DNA from: Caldilineaceae bacterium | Lineage (GTDB): Bacteria > Chloroflexota > Anaerolineae > Caldilineales > Caldilineaceae | DNA: 11,770 nt | NCBI GenBank assembly: GCA_028819675.1 | Contig: JAPPKT010000614.1 | Coordinates: forward strand, 1 to 11,770 | Reading direction: 5' to 3' | Part shown: positions 1-7,490 of the stretch, piece by piece | How positions within the stretch are numbered: position 1 is the first letter of the stretch | How the letters are laid out: the number at the start of each line of letters is the position of its first letter | Program-made: the position numbers and the translations under genes | Notes under the pieces: generated by a model | What the model was told of the DNA's origin: nothing | Seen by the model: the letters and a program-made list of their open reading frames with translations, nothing else | Database searches by the model: none

Positions 1-78
1 GACACCTTCGATTAGGCACCTGTTACCAATATCGACACCCGGTCGATGAGGCATGGCCTGGTTTAGGGGGGGCGTTGA

Positions 79-93
79 GGGGGCGGAGCCCCC
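79..93. repeat. Perfect GC-rich hairpin
   Basis: GGGGGC (79-84), a GGA loop (85-87) and GCCCCC (88-93) form a perfect 6-bp stem with a 3-nt loop. It is followed by neither a T-run nor a visible gene end, so it is not an obvious intrinsic terminator. It may be the end of an upstream transcription unit outside the window or a REP-like interspersed palindrome; the sequence alone does not decide. Confidence 0.55.
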
Positions 94-103
94 GCACAAG
101 GGA

Positions 104-118
104 GGGCCGACTAGGCCC
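104..118. repeat. Second GC-rich hairpin
   Basis: GGGCC (104-108), a GACTA loop and GGCCC (114-118) form a perfect 5-bp stem ten bases after the first hairpin. The two hairpins and the heptad repeat that follows make a compact structured intergenic block upstream of the GH13 gene. No T-run follows. Function unknown. Confidence 0.45.
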
Positions 119-133
119 GACCGCCCAAAACTG

Positions 134-168
134 CAGGGGCTAGGGGACAGGGGTTAGGGGTCAGGGGC
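134..168 (+). repeat. Five-copy G-rich heptad tandem repeat, potential G-quadruplex
   Basis: Five consecutive 7-bp units fit YAGGGGN exactly: CAGGGGC, TAGGGGA, CAGGGGT, TAGGGGT, CAGGGGC. Each contributes a GGGG run separated by three bases, which is the geometry of an intramolecular four-tetrad G-quadruplex with 3-nt loops. No open reading frame of note covers it. It lies about 110 bp upstream of the proposed GH13 promoter. The repeat is read directly; its structure and role are inference. Confidence 0.75.
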
Positions 169-279
169 GGCGCTTATTCTGGCGGAAACTGGAATGGGAA
201 CTGACCGCGGCTTGGTTGCCTCCAGAGGTATGCGACTGTTCACCTTTATTTTGGGATGCACGCCTCTCGACGAGATGCA

Positions 280-308
280 TTGACAACCGCCTATGCCTAT
301 GCAACAAT
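280..308 (+). promoter_or_regulatory. Probable sigma70-type promoter for the GH13 gene
   Basis: A perfect TTGACA -35 box (280-285) is followed after 17 bp by AACAAT (303-308), which matches the -10 consensus at four of six positions. The expected transcript start near 315 leaves a leader of about 60 nt before ATG 375. The site lies inside the longer open frame that begins at TTG 216, which argues against that upstream start. The spacing is ideal, but the -10 box is imperfect. Confidence 0.4.
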
Positions 309-374
309 CAGATTGAGATTGCAGGCGTCGCATGCTGGCGTGGCCTCGGTTTCCTCTCGTATTGCATTGGGAAG

Positions 375-1955
375 ATGATGGGCGTCAAGACACCAGATTG
401 GGTTAAGCACGCAGTTTTCTATCAGATCTTTCCGGACCGGTTCAGTCGCAGCCCCCGTTTGCAGCACCCTCCCGGAATCCAGTTCAAACCCTGGGGTGCA
501 CCGCCATCGGAACAGGGCTTCCAGGGCGGCGATCTTCTGGGAATCGTTGACCGCCTGGACTATCTGGAGGATTTGGGTGTAAACGCCCTCTACCTGAACC
601 CGATCTTCAGCTCGGCCTCGAATCACCGTTACCACACTTTTGACTACATGACGATAGACCCGCTGTTGGGCGGGAATGCCGCGTTTCGGGAGTTGTTGGA
701 CAGGGCGCATGAACGGGACATACGGGTCGTAATTGACGGCGTATTCAACCACTGCGGACGCGGCTTCTGGCCGTTCCACCACATCCTGGAAGCCGGTAAG
801 AGATCCCCTTATTTTGACTGGTTCCGTGTGAAGGGCTGGCCGCTGCGCCCCTATCACAGTAACGAGCAACAGCCCCACAATTACGCGGCCTGGTGGAATC
901 TGCCCGCCTTGCCAAAGCTGAACACCGTCAATCCCGGCATGAGGCGCTATTTGCTGGAGGTTGCTCGACACTGGATCGAGTTCGGCGCAGACGGTTGGCG
1001 GTTGGACGTACCGGAGGAAATCGACGATCCGCCCTTCTGGCGGGAGTTCCGCCGTGTAGTGAAGAAGTCCAATGCCGACGCCTACACAGTTGGGGAGATC
1101 TGGCATGAGGCCGAGGAATGGCTGCAGGGAGACCGCTTTGACGCTGTCATGAACTATGTTTTAAGCCGCGCTGCCTACGGTTATTTCGGCGCGGAGACGG
1201 TGCCGCGCGACTACCGGCCCGGGGGCTATGCGATCGAGAAGCTGGATACGCTGGCGTTTGCGGCCGCGATCGAGCGGATGCTGGAACGCTATGACTGGCA
1301 AGTCGTGACCGCACAGTTCAACCTGTTGAACAGCCACGATACGGCGCGCAATTTGTGGGCTCTGGACGGAGATGCCAGCGGTGTGCGACTTTGCCTTCTG
1401 CTTCAGATGACGCTGCCCGGTGCGCCGTGCATCTACTACGGCGAAGAGATCGGCATGAACGGGGGCCCGGACCCGGGCTGCCGCGGGGCTTTCCCTTGGG
1501 ATGAGAAAGAAAGCTGGGACGGCGAGATGCTCAGCTTCTACCGTCAGGCGATTGCTCTGCGGCACAGCCACTCTGCGCTGCGTACCGGCGCATACAGGAC
1601 CCTGGTCGCTGCCGGCGACATCTTTGGATTCAGCCGATACATATGCGATGACCCTATCTCTACCGACAAGTCAACTGAAGACGGATTCCCTGTTGAAAGC
1701 CAATTGATCGTCCTGTTCAACCGCGCAAAGTCAGAGGCGCGGTTGGCAGTGCCTCTTGCCGGCAAGGGCAAGGAGGGGGAATCCGACACTGCCTTGTCTT
1801 CGCCTACTTACCGGGTCGTCTGGCCGCCGGGAGCCTCCGGGCAGACCTGCTGCGCTCGCAATGGTACGCTTTGGGACCTTACGATTCCGCCCAGGGAAGC
1901 GCTAATCCTTGAAGGTGCGGCCTCGTCGCAGTCCGCTGCTTCGAAAGAGGGGTGA
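375..1955 (+). CDS. GH13 alpha-amylase family glycosidase (neopullulanase/cyclomaltodextrinase-like)
   Basis: Predicted intracellular alpha-glucan hydrolase of 526 residues. All four GH13 regions are present: DGVFNH (121-126), GWRLDV with the expected nucleophile Asp211, GEIW with acid/base Glu241, and NSHD with Asp322. The segment LPKLNTVNP before the nucleophile, where many family members read MPxLNxxNP, points to the neopullulanase/cyclomaltodextrinase group. That group often has an N-terminal starch-binding domain (CBM34) of about 120 residues. Here the barrel begins almost at once (VFYQIFPDRF near residue 15), so the domain is absent. Residues from about 400 on form a domain C. There is no signal peptide. 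ATG 375 (or adjacent 378) was chosen over TTG 216 because the extra 53 residues are Cys-rich and unlike the family, and a candidate promoter lies inside them. The ribosome binding site is weak. The stop is one base before the next gene's start. Exact substrate is not predictable. Confidence 0.9.
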   Translation: MMGVKTPDWVKHAVFYQIFPDRFSRSPRLQHPPGIQFKPWGAPPSEQGFQGGDLLGIVDRLDYLEDLGVNALYLNPIFSSASNHRYHTFDYMTIDPLLGGNAAFRELLDRAHERDIRVVIDGVFNHCGRGFWPFHHILEAGKRSPYFDWFRVKGWPLRPYHSNEQQPHNYAAWWNLPALPKLNTVNPGMRRYLLEVARHWIEFGADGWRLDVPEEIDDPPFWREFRRVVKKSNADAYTVGEIWHEAEEWLQGDRFDAVMNYVLSRAAYGYFGAETVPRDYRPGGYAIEKLDTLAFAAAIERMLERYDWQVVTAQFNLLNSHDTARNLWALDGDASGVRLCLLLQMTLPGAPCIYYGEEIGMNGGPDPGCRGAFPWDEKESWDGEMLSFYRQAIALRHSHSALRTGAYRTLVAAGDIFGFSRYICDDPISTDKSTEDGFPVESQLIVLFNRAKSEARLAVPLAGKGKEGESDTALSSPTYRVVWPPGASGQTCCARNGTLWDLTIPPREALILEGAASSQSAASKEG

Positions 1956-1956
1956 A

Positions 1957-2892
1957 GTGGAAACAGTTAAGGTCATACTCAACCCATACGCGGGACGGGG
2001 ACGCGGAGGTAAATTGGCCGGCGAGATCGAAGCCGCGTTTCGCCGCGGCAACGTTCCTTTCGAGATCGCGGGAACTTCAGTACCGGGAGAGGGCATCTCA
2101 CTGGCTCGGCGCGCGCGGCTGGACGGTTACGCGATCGTGGCTGCCGCCGGCGGCGACGGAACCGTACATGAAGTAGTGAACGGGCTGGCCGAGGCTACCC
2201 CTGAAGATGAACAGGTGCAGGGGTTGGCAGTTTTGCAGGCGGGCAGCGGAAACGACTTCGCCGACATGGCGGGGTCGGCTCGAGAAATCGATGCAGCCGT
2301 ACATGCCATCCGCGAAGGCAATACGCGCGACGTCGATTTGGGGCTGGTTGAAGCCTTCGACGGACACAACACGTTGCGGCGTTACTTCGACAACAATCTG
2401 GGCATGGGTTTTGAGGCACAGGTGACGGTCGAAAGCCGCAAGATTAAACGTCTGCGCGGGTTCGTCATCTATCTGTGGGCGACGCTGCGAGCGCTGCGGG
2501 CCTATGACCAGCCCCACTTTGAGGTCGGATGGACCGACGACGCCGGGAACGAGCACACGGTTGCCAAAGAGATGTTGCTGGTCAGCATCGGCAACTCGCG
2601 ACGGACTGGCGGGGCCTTTTATCTGACGCCGGATGCGGAGATGGACGACGGTCTTCTGGACATGGCATTTGCCGACGCGCTGTCGCAGCTGGGAATCCTT
2701 AACCTCCTTCCACGTGCAATGACCAGGACAGGACTACATGGGCAGAAGAGCGTGTCTTTTGGTCGATTGCGTTCCGCTCGCATCGCGGTCCGGCAGCCCG
2801 TTCCCGTGCATACGGACGGGGAGATCTTGTCGAGAAATATCGAGAGACTGAGCGTTGAAGTGCAGCCTGGTCGCTTGCAAGTAATCGTGTAA
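1957..2892 (+). CDS. YegS/DagK-family lipid kinase (diacylglycerol kinase catalytic domain)
   Basis: Predicted soluble or peripheral lipid kinase of 311 residues that transfers phosphate from a nucleotide to a lipid hydroxyl such as diacylglycerol. The N-terminus has ILNPYAGRGRGGK, followed by the nucleotide-binding signature GGDGT (65-69) in AAGGDGTVHEVVNGL, GSGND (96-100), and FDNNLGMGFEA (about 144-154). The C-terminal beta domain ends with the usual DGE...LSVEVQPG pattern. The length fits the family. GTG 1957 was chosen because GAGG (1947-1950, within AAAGAGGGG) sits 6 nt upstream and the protein then begins right at the first beta strand; an in-frame TTG at 1909 would add 16 basic residues without such a site. 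It starts one base after the GH13 stop, so translational coupling is likely. Substrate could be diacylglycerol, an isoprenoid or sphingoid alcohol, or phosphatidylglycerol; the family does not settle it. Confidence 0.9.
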   Translation: METVKVILNPYAGRGRGGKLAGEIEAAFRRGNVPFEIAGTSVPGEGISLARRARLDGYAIVAAAGGDGTVHEVVNGLAEATPEDEQVQGLAVLQAGSGNDFADMAGSAREIDAAVHAIREGNTRDVDLGLVEAFDGHNTLRRYFDNNLGMGFEAQVTVESRKIKRLRGFVIYLWATLRALRAYDQPHFEVGWTDDAGNEHTVAKEMLLVSIGNSRRTGGAFYLTPDAEMDDGLLDMAFADALSQLGILNLLPRAMTRTGLHGQKSVSFGRLRSARIAVRQPVPVHTDGEILSRNIERLSVEVQPGRLQVIV

Positions 2893-2894
2893 AG

Positions 2895-2923
2895 TTCTCT
2901 GCGGGCACTCCTTCTGGTATAAT
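2895..2923 (+). promoter_or_regulatory. Extended -10 promoter
   Basis: TGGTATAAT (2915-2923) combines a perfect TATAAT -10 hexamer with the TGn extension. Seventeen bases upstream, TTCTCT (2895-2900) is a poor -35 box, which is common in extended -10 promoters. A start near 2930 would give a leader of roughly 110 nt before the membrane-protein start at 3044. It sits immediately after the lipid-kinase stop (2892) and likely begins a new transcription unit that may include argF. Confidence 0.65.
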
Positions 2924-3043
2924 ACTCTATTCAGATTAACCGGATACCCCACATCCTAGAGGATACTTCCCGAAGGTCGATCGGCTTCCGAGATCTTGGG
3001 GCAAATTGATCCTGCCAGAAGCGAGAAGGAATACAGGTAGACT

Positions 3044-3997
3044 TTGACAACATCAGAGGAGTTCGGCGCGGCTGCAGCAGAGTTGAGACCCAAGCACACG
3101 CCAGATGATGTGACAGGCGCGAACGCCGAACTGGAGTTGGGTCCTGCGCCCATTTCAGCGACATCAAGCAGTGCGTTGTTGGACGCTCGCTTCTGGCCGG
3201 AACTCTCTCCGTGGCGCGTCTCTGCCGCCTGGTCGCTGGCAGCGGCGGCATTGGCCGCTGGAATCGGCGACGTGGGCCGGACAGTCTCATTGCAGACGCT
3301 GATACTCCTCTTCCTGCTGGTCGATCCCTTGTGGGGCAACATATGGGGCGGTCTTGCTACGCCAGAGGCATTGCCCCAAATAAGGTCAACTGTAGCGCGG
3401 AAACGCCCGGGGCTGCCTTATCTGGCCTTGGGGTCGCCAGCTGCGCGCGTTTTGGGAATGCACGGTCCTGGCATTCTCTCCATAATGGCGCGCGTTTGGC
3501 TGCCGGGGGTGGCGCTAGCCTTTGTGGCCGCATTTGCAATCAGCATGTCAGCGGTCTGGGCAACACTGGTTGTGCTCGGTCTGGCGGTGAGCGCCTGGCT
3601 TCAGCGCCACGTGGCGCTGATTCCCGCCTCCGTTCTTCACAGTCTCGCCGTCGTGGCAGCGCCCTGGTTCATGGGACTGACGCTGTTCGGCCTTGACCCC
3701 TGGAGTGGGCGCCATTGGGCGTTGATTCTGTTGTGGACATTGCATGTTTGGGGCGCGAACAGCAGTTTGGACAACCCTGGCACGCTGGGTGGACTCGCGG
3801 GCATGGCGGCGGCTCAAGCCGGAATCGCTCTGTTGCTGATATTCGGTCGGGCACCCCTGCCTTTGGCTGTGCTAGTTGTATTGTGGATGGCCACTTGGGT
3901 GGCGGTCTACCGCGGTCAGTCGCTTGTCAACATCCAAGCCTCCTGGACGGCGGCTTTGCTGGTCAGCGCGGCAGCGATGTCACAGGCGGTTTTCTGA
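3044..3997 (+). CDS. Uncharacterised multi-pass membrane protein
   Basis: I do not recognise this family. The 317-residue product has a polar, Ala/Glu-rich N-terminus of about 55 residues with no hydrophobic stretch, then about eight or nine hydrophobic segments. These lie near residues 57-75, 80-100, 145-165, 167-186, 190-215, 225-240, 250-268, 272-292 and 297-317. The loop after the second segment reads VDPLWGNIWGG, and the sixth segment is followed by WGANSSLDN; these polar or aromatic patches could be family marks. The topology count recalls UbiA prenyltransferases, but the Asp-rich NDxxDxxxD motifs are absent, so I do not assign that. The TTG start has AGG (3035-3037) 6 nt upstream; GTG 3110 is an in-frame alternative. 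Translation is supported by a long open frame with Ala/Leu/Trp-rich membrane character and by the promoter upstream. It may be cotranscribed with argF, 126 nt downstream. Confidence 0.75.
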   Translation: MTTSEEFGAAAAELRPKHTPDDVTGANAELELGPAPISATSSSALLDARFWPELSPWRVSAAWSLAAAALAAGIGDVGRTVSLQTLILLFLLVDPLWGNIWGGLATPEALPQIRSTVARKRPGLPYLALGSPAARVLGMHGPGILSIMARVWLPGVALAFVAAFAISMSAVWATLVVLGLAVSAWLQRHVALIPASVLHSLAVVAAPWFMGLTLFGLDPWSGRHWALILLWTLHVWGANSSLDNPGTLGGLAGMAAAQAGIALLLIFGRAPLPLAVLVVLWMATWVAVYRGQSLVNIQASWTAALLVSAAAMSQAVF

Positions 3998-4104
3998 CAG
4001 AGGGACAGTTCTGACTGGCCCCGTACAGGACAGGTCCGCCAAACTTGGAACTTCGCGAGTGAACTATTCGTCTTAATTCTCGGATACAACCACCTTGGCC
4101 GGGA

Positions 4105-4120
4105 GACCTGTCTCCAGGTC
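4105..4120 (+). promoter_or_regulatory. Hairpin just upstream of the argF start
   Basis: GACCTG (4105-4110), loop TCTC and CAGGTC (4115-4120) make a perfect 6-bp stem ending 3 nt before ATG 4124. A competing stem pairs GGAGA (4102-4106) with TCTCC (4111-4115). The 3' arm contains CAGG, the only Shine-Dalgarno-like bases for ATG 4124, so folding would hide them. The hairpin is read from sequence; a regulatory role is inference. Confidence 0.45.
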
Positions 4121-4123
4121 AAT

Positions 4124-5074
4124 ATGCAGGAGAAGATTGTGAGCGTTACTCCTCTTAACCATTTTACTGGCATTGATAGCCTTACGAGTGAGCAGTTCTG
4201 GGGTCTTCTGAAGCTGGCAAGACAGTTGAAAGATGAGTTGACGGAGCGGGGATGCAACAGCCCGATCCTGGCGGGAAAGTCGCTGGCGATGCTTTTTGAG
4301 AAGCCGTCGCTGCGCACTCGTGTCAGCTTTGAAATGGGCATGCAACATCTGGGAGGCTATGCCTTCTATCTCAGTCCGGCGGAGGTCGGCCTGGGTACGC
4401 GTGAAAGCCCGGCGGATGTGATTCGAGTGTTGGGCGGCTATGTGGACGGCGTGATGGCGCGCGTCTTCGAGCACAGCCATATCGAGGAGATGGTGGAGTG
4501 GGGGAGCGTGCCCATAATCAATGGGTTGAGCGACTTCAGCCATCCTTGCCAGGCACTGGCCGATGTTTTCACCATCTGGGAGCAGTTCGGTTCGGTAGAG
4601 GACAGGACACTGGTGTATGTGGGTGACGGCGCCAACAATGTTGCGACCAGCCTGCTCATGGCCGCGGGAAAGGTCGGCCTCAACGTGCGCATCGTGGCGC
4701 CGCGGGGGTACGTTCCATCCGGAAGTGTGCTGGATGCGGCGGAGGCGGAGGTCGAAGTTACAGATGACTTGGACGGCGTCAGAGGAGCGGACGTGCTGTA
4801 TACGGATGTCTGGGTCAGCATGGGAGATGAAGAGGAGCGGGAAGAAAGGATGGCTGTCTTACCGCCTTACCAGGTAAACACGGAGTTGGTAAAGCGGTCG
4901 GAGAATGAGGAGGTGCTGGCCATGCACTGCCTGCCCGCCCACCGCGGCGAAGAAATATCCGATGCCGTGATGGACGGAGACCACAGCCGGGTTTTTCCGC
5001 AGGCCCACAACCGACTTCACGCGCAGAAGGCGGTTCTTGCGCATCTGCTGGGGGGCGTAGAGTTGCCTTCGTAA
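4124..5074 (+). CDS. argF: Ornithine carbamoyltransferase
   Basis: Cytoplasmic enzyme that joins carbamoyl phosphate to ornithine to give citrulline in arginine biosynthesis; the homologous argI/arcB enzymes are similar in sequence. Carbamoyl-phosphate binding SLRTR (62-66) lies in [12 protein letters not shown], followed by HPCQALAD (140-147), the ornithine-loop DVWVSMG (228-234), and HCLPAHRG with the conserved Cys (268-275). The C-terminal RLHAQKA (297-303) is intact, though the residues before it read QAHN where QAEN is usual. At 316 residues it is full length. Start: ATG 4124 has only a hairpin-masked CAGG upstream, whereas in-frame GTG 4139 has AGGAG (4128-4132) 6 nt upstream and may be the true start, five residues shorter. 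No other arginine gene is adjacent. The anabolic role is inferred from the absence of arcA/arcC neighbours within view. Confidence 0.96.
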   Translation: MQEKIVSVTPLNHFTGIDSLTSEQFWGLLKLARQLKDELTERGCNSPILAGKSLAMLFEKPSLRTRVSFEMGMQHLGGYAFYLSPAEVGLGTRESPADVIRVLGGYVDGVMARVFEHSHIEEMVEWGSVPIINGLSDFSHPCQALADVFTIWEQFGSVEDRTLVYVGDGANNVATSLLMAAGKVGLNVRIVAPRGYVPSGSVLDAAEAEVEVTDDLDGVRGADVLYTDVWVSMGDEEEREERMAVLPPYQVNTELVKRSENEEVLAMHCLPAHRGEEISDAVMDGDHSRVFPQAHNRLHAQKAVLAHLLGGVELPS

Positions 5075-5251
5075 GGGGGCGCGATCTAACAGACTGTGAG
5101 GGCGGAAAGCAGTTCAATTGTCAGTAGCCGTCCTCGACAGCGGTTCAGCTCGTGGTGTCGACTTGGATTCATGACTTGGGAAAGAAGTGAAGGGTTTATA
5201 CGGGCAGAGGGAAGGCGCCGATGAGGATTCCCCCTGTGAAAAGAGGTTAAC

Positions 5252-6070
5252 ATGACTGACTTTGTGGCAATTCTCAGTCGCCTAACCGACTGGCAAAACA
5301 TCGTAGATCTTTTCCTGCTCATGCTGATCTTCTATGCACTGTTACATTTGCTGCGAGGAACGCAGGCCGCGCAGCTTGTACTTGGCATTTTGATAATCGG
5401 TATCCTGGTATTTGTTCTTGTCCGTACGGTCGAGTTGACTGCATTCAGCTGGCTGCTACGCAATAGCTCTCTGGTTGTTTTTGTGTCGATCCCCGTTATT
5501 TTTCAACCGGAGATCCGTCGTGTCCTTGAACAGGTAGGGCGCAGGACGCCGTTCTTCTTGCGCCGCACCAGTGGGGGTGCCGAACCACTGATCAATGAGA
5601 TCGTTCGTGCGTGCGAGCAGCTGTCGGCGCGGCGCCATGGCACTCTGCTGGTGCTGGAAGGAAGCGGCGGGTTGATGGAGTATATTGACCGCGGGGTCAA
5701 AATCGACGGCGAACTGACAGACGAGATTCTGCTCACGATATTTTTCCCTGGAACAGCACTCCACGACGGAGCGGTGATCGTCCAGAACGGCAGAATTGCA
5801 GCAGCGTCTTGCATTTTGCCTCTTACAAACCGCAATATTGCCGACCACCAGCTGGGCACACGACACCGGGCAGCAATTGGAATAACGGAATTGACGGATG
5901 CCATGAGTGTGGTCGTTTCCGAGGAAACGGGTGCGATTTCGATTGCAACGAGCGGCCGCATGGCCCGGCGTTTGGAAGCAAACGAGTTACGGCGCAGGCT
6001 GACCGAGTTCTATGATCCACGACCAATAATGGGAAATGCAGAGACCGGAGAATTTCTTGCAGAGGTTTGA
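5252..6070 (+). CDS. cdaA: Diadenylate cyclase CdaA (c-di-AMP synthase)
   Basis: Membrane-bound enzyme that condenses two ATP into the second messenger cyclic di-AMP, which controls potassium and osmolyte homeostasis and cell-wall integrity in other bacteria. Three N-terminal hydrophobic segments (about 17-35, 40-58 and 62-84) match the CdaA architecture and separate it from DisA. The DAC domain carries the catalytic DGA (172-174) in GTALHDGAVI and the ATP-binding RHR (204-206) in GTRHRAA, then SEETG (223-227). Length 272 fits the family. ATG 5252 has AAGAGG (5241-5246) 5 nt upstream. The next gene encodes a YbbR-domain protein, the known partner of CdaA in Bacillota, and overlaps it slightly, as in an operon. 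The 177-bp gap after argF holds no gene and no promoter strong enough to report. Confidence 0.96.
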   Translation: MTDFVAILSRLTDWQNIVDLFLLMLIFYALLHLLRGTQAAQLVLGILIIGILVFVLVRTVELTAFSWLLRNSSLVVFVSIPVIFQPEIRRVLEQVGRRTPFFLRRTSGGAEPLINEIVRACEQLSARRHGTLLVLEGSGGLMEYIDRGVKIDGELTDEILLTIFFPGTALHDGAVIVQNGRIAAASCILPLTNRNIADHQLGTRHRAAIGITELTDAMSVVVSEETGAISIATSGRMARRLEANELRRRLTEFYDPRPIMGNAETGEFLAEV

Positions 6071-7484
6071 TGAGATTCGGCGATACGGTCGTTCCATGAA
6101 ACCGACGACGACGCTGCTTCTGTCGGTTCTTTTGGCGTTTGTCGTTTGGTTTATCGCGATCGATCAGGAAAACCCGATGACTCGGGAGGAATATGAAGAG
6201 CCGATTCTGATCGAACTCAGAAATATGGGGCCAGGCCTGCAGAGTGTGCAAGACCTGACGAATCGCACGGCGGTGCTGACGCTGCGGGCGCCCCAGCGCA
6301 CACTGGATGCCCTCCAGGTGGACGATTTCAGCGCGGTCATAGACTTGGCAAATCTGACAGCGGGCAGCTACGAGGTAGAGGTAGAGGTCACGGCACTGAA
6401 CCCCGACGTGGAAGTCATTGCGCTTGAACCGCGGCAACTTCGTATACAGCTGGAGCCGGTGATTTCCCGTTTTGTCCCGATAGAAGTGGAGGTAATGGAC
6501 AGCCCGGCATTCGGGTACGACTGGCAGGAGCCGCTGTCGGAGCCGGCGGAAGTAGAGATATCCGGCCCGCGGACACTTGTCACGCAGGTGCGGTCAGTGA
6601 TTGCAACGGTCTTTCTGCGCAATGCCAAGAGCCAGGTGGAGCAGGTTCGACCGCTCATCGCCCGCAATGCGCAGAATCTGGAGGTGGGCAGGGTAAACAT
6701 TGAACCGGGCACGGCCCGGATCGTCGTGCCTGTTGTGCAGCCGCCGGGACGCAAAGAGGTGGTCGTGCGCGCCGATGTGAAGGGCCTGCCTTCGCCGAAC
6801 TACCGCTTGACGGGTGTAAATGTCGAGCCGCAGACGGTTGTCCTGTCGGGCAGCCCGAGCGCTCTGCGGGAAGTTCCCGGATTTGTAGAGACGACGCCAC
6901 TCCAAATTGAGGGCGCGATTGACGACGTTCGGGAACGTCTTGCTTTGATATTGCCAGAGAATGTCTCCTCACTTCAGGACAGCGTCCTGGTGACGGTAGG
7001 CGTCGCGCCGCTGGAAAGCAGCCTGACAGTCACTCGTCATCCGGTCATCCAGGGCGCGGGAGATGACATGCGTATCACCGTTTCACTGGAGGAGGTTGAG
7101 GTGATCGTAAGCGGCCCGTTGCCGCGGCTGGAACTTCTGGGCTCTGAAGAAGTGCGTGTGCTCCTGGACCTGACGGGACTGTTGCCCGGCAGCCACCTGG
7201 TCGAACCTACAGTTGTTGTGCCCGAAGGAATCGTTGAACAAGGGGTGATCCCTGAGGCGATCGAAGTGTTGATTGAATCCTTGATCACACCGACTGCCAC
7301 AGCGACGCCTGAACCAGTTGAAACGCCGGCTACTCCTGTTCCGGAACCGGTGGAACCGACGACCGAAGTGGAATCGACCGAGACGCCGCCGCCGTTGGCG
7401 AGTGAAACTGTTCAACCATCGCCCGTTCCGGCGCCGGACCAGACAGAGCCGCCTCCGACGGAAACACCTGAAACGTCCAATTGA
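6036..7484 (+). CDS. ybbR: YbbR-domain membrane protein (CdaR-like) with Pro/Thr/Glu-rich tail
   Basis: Single-pass protein likely anchored in the membrane with its repeats outside. A basic stretch (RRYGRSMK) precedes one transmembrane helix at about 25-42, followed by roughly four YbbR-type beta repeats of 80-90 residues. Each contains the pattern of a short strand, a V/I-x-L/I-S-G-P or L-x-G-x motif and an ending such as VDLxxLxxGSY (examples: ISGPRTLV, LSGSPSAL, VSGPLPRL). In Bacillota, YbbR (CdaR) binds and regulates CdaA. The last 65 or so residues (from about 7290) are low-complexity, rich in Pro, Thr and Glu, and end at the stop. Starts: ATG 6036 overlaps cdaA by 35 nt. TTG 6057 has GGAG (6047-6050) 6 nt upstream. 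ATG 6096 starts just before the helix. The choice among them is uncertain and does not affect the domains. Confidence 0.9.
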   Translation: MQRPENFLQRFDEIRRYGRSMKPTTTLLLSVLLAFVVWFIAIDQENPMTREEYEEPILIELRNMGPGLQSVQDLTNRTAVLTLRAPQRTLDALQVDDFSAVIDLANLTAGSYEVEVEVTALNPDVEVIALEPRQLRIQLEPVISRFVPIEVEVMDSPAFGYDWQEPLSEPAEVEISGPRTLVTQVRSVIATVFLRNAKSQVEQVRPLIARNAQNLEVGRVNIEPGTARIVVPVVQPPGRKEVVVRADVKGLPSPNYRLTGVNVEPQTVVLSGSPSALREVPGFVETTPLQIEGAIDDVRERLALILPENVSSLQDSVLVTVGVAPLESSLTVTRHPVIQGAGDDMRITVSLEEVEVIVSGPLPRLELLGSEEVRVLLDLTGLLPGSHLVEPTVVVPEGIVEQGVIPEAIEVLIESLITPTATATPEPVETPATPVPEPVEPTTEVESTETPPPLASETVQPSPVPAPDQTEPPPTETPETSN

Positions 7485-7490
7485 TCTGGA

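Noticed and set aside
134..168. CRISPR-like array
   Set aside because: Units are 7 bp with no spacers; this is a simple tandem repeat.
216..374. 53-residue N-terminal extension of the GH13 protein from a TTG codon
   Set aside because: Cys-rich sequence unlike the family, weak start context, and a candidate promoter lies inside it; ATG 375/378 fits the family start.
297..1106. 269-codon minus-strand open frame opposite the GH13 gene
   Set aside because: Fully antisense to conserved GH13 motifs, with no recognisable domain or ribosome binding site.
2942..2966. Direct repeat GGATAC in the leader of the membrane protein gene
   Set aside because: Two 6-bp copies 19 bp apart are within chance expectation and have no further support.
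5163..5202. Possible promoter upstream of cdaA (TTGGGA and TTTATAC)
   Set aside because: Spacing between the boxes is only 13-15 bp and no alternative pair fits.
5823..6437. 204-codon minus-strand open frame across the cdaA/ybbR junction
   Set aside because: Antisense shadow of two overlapping plus-strand genes; no domain.
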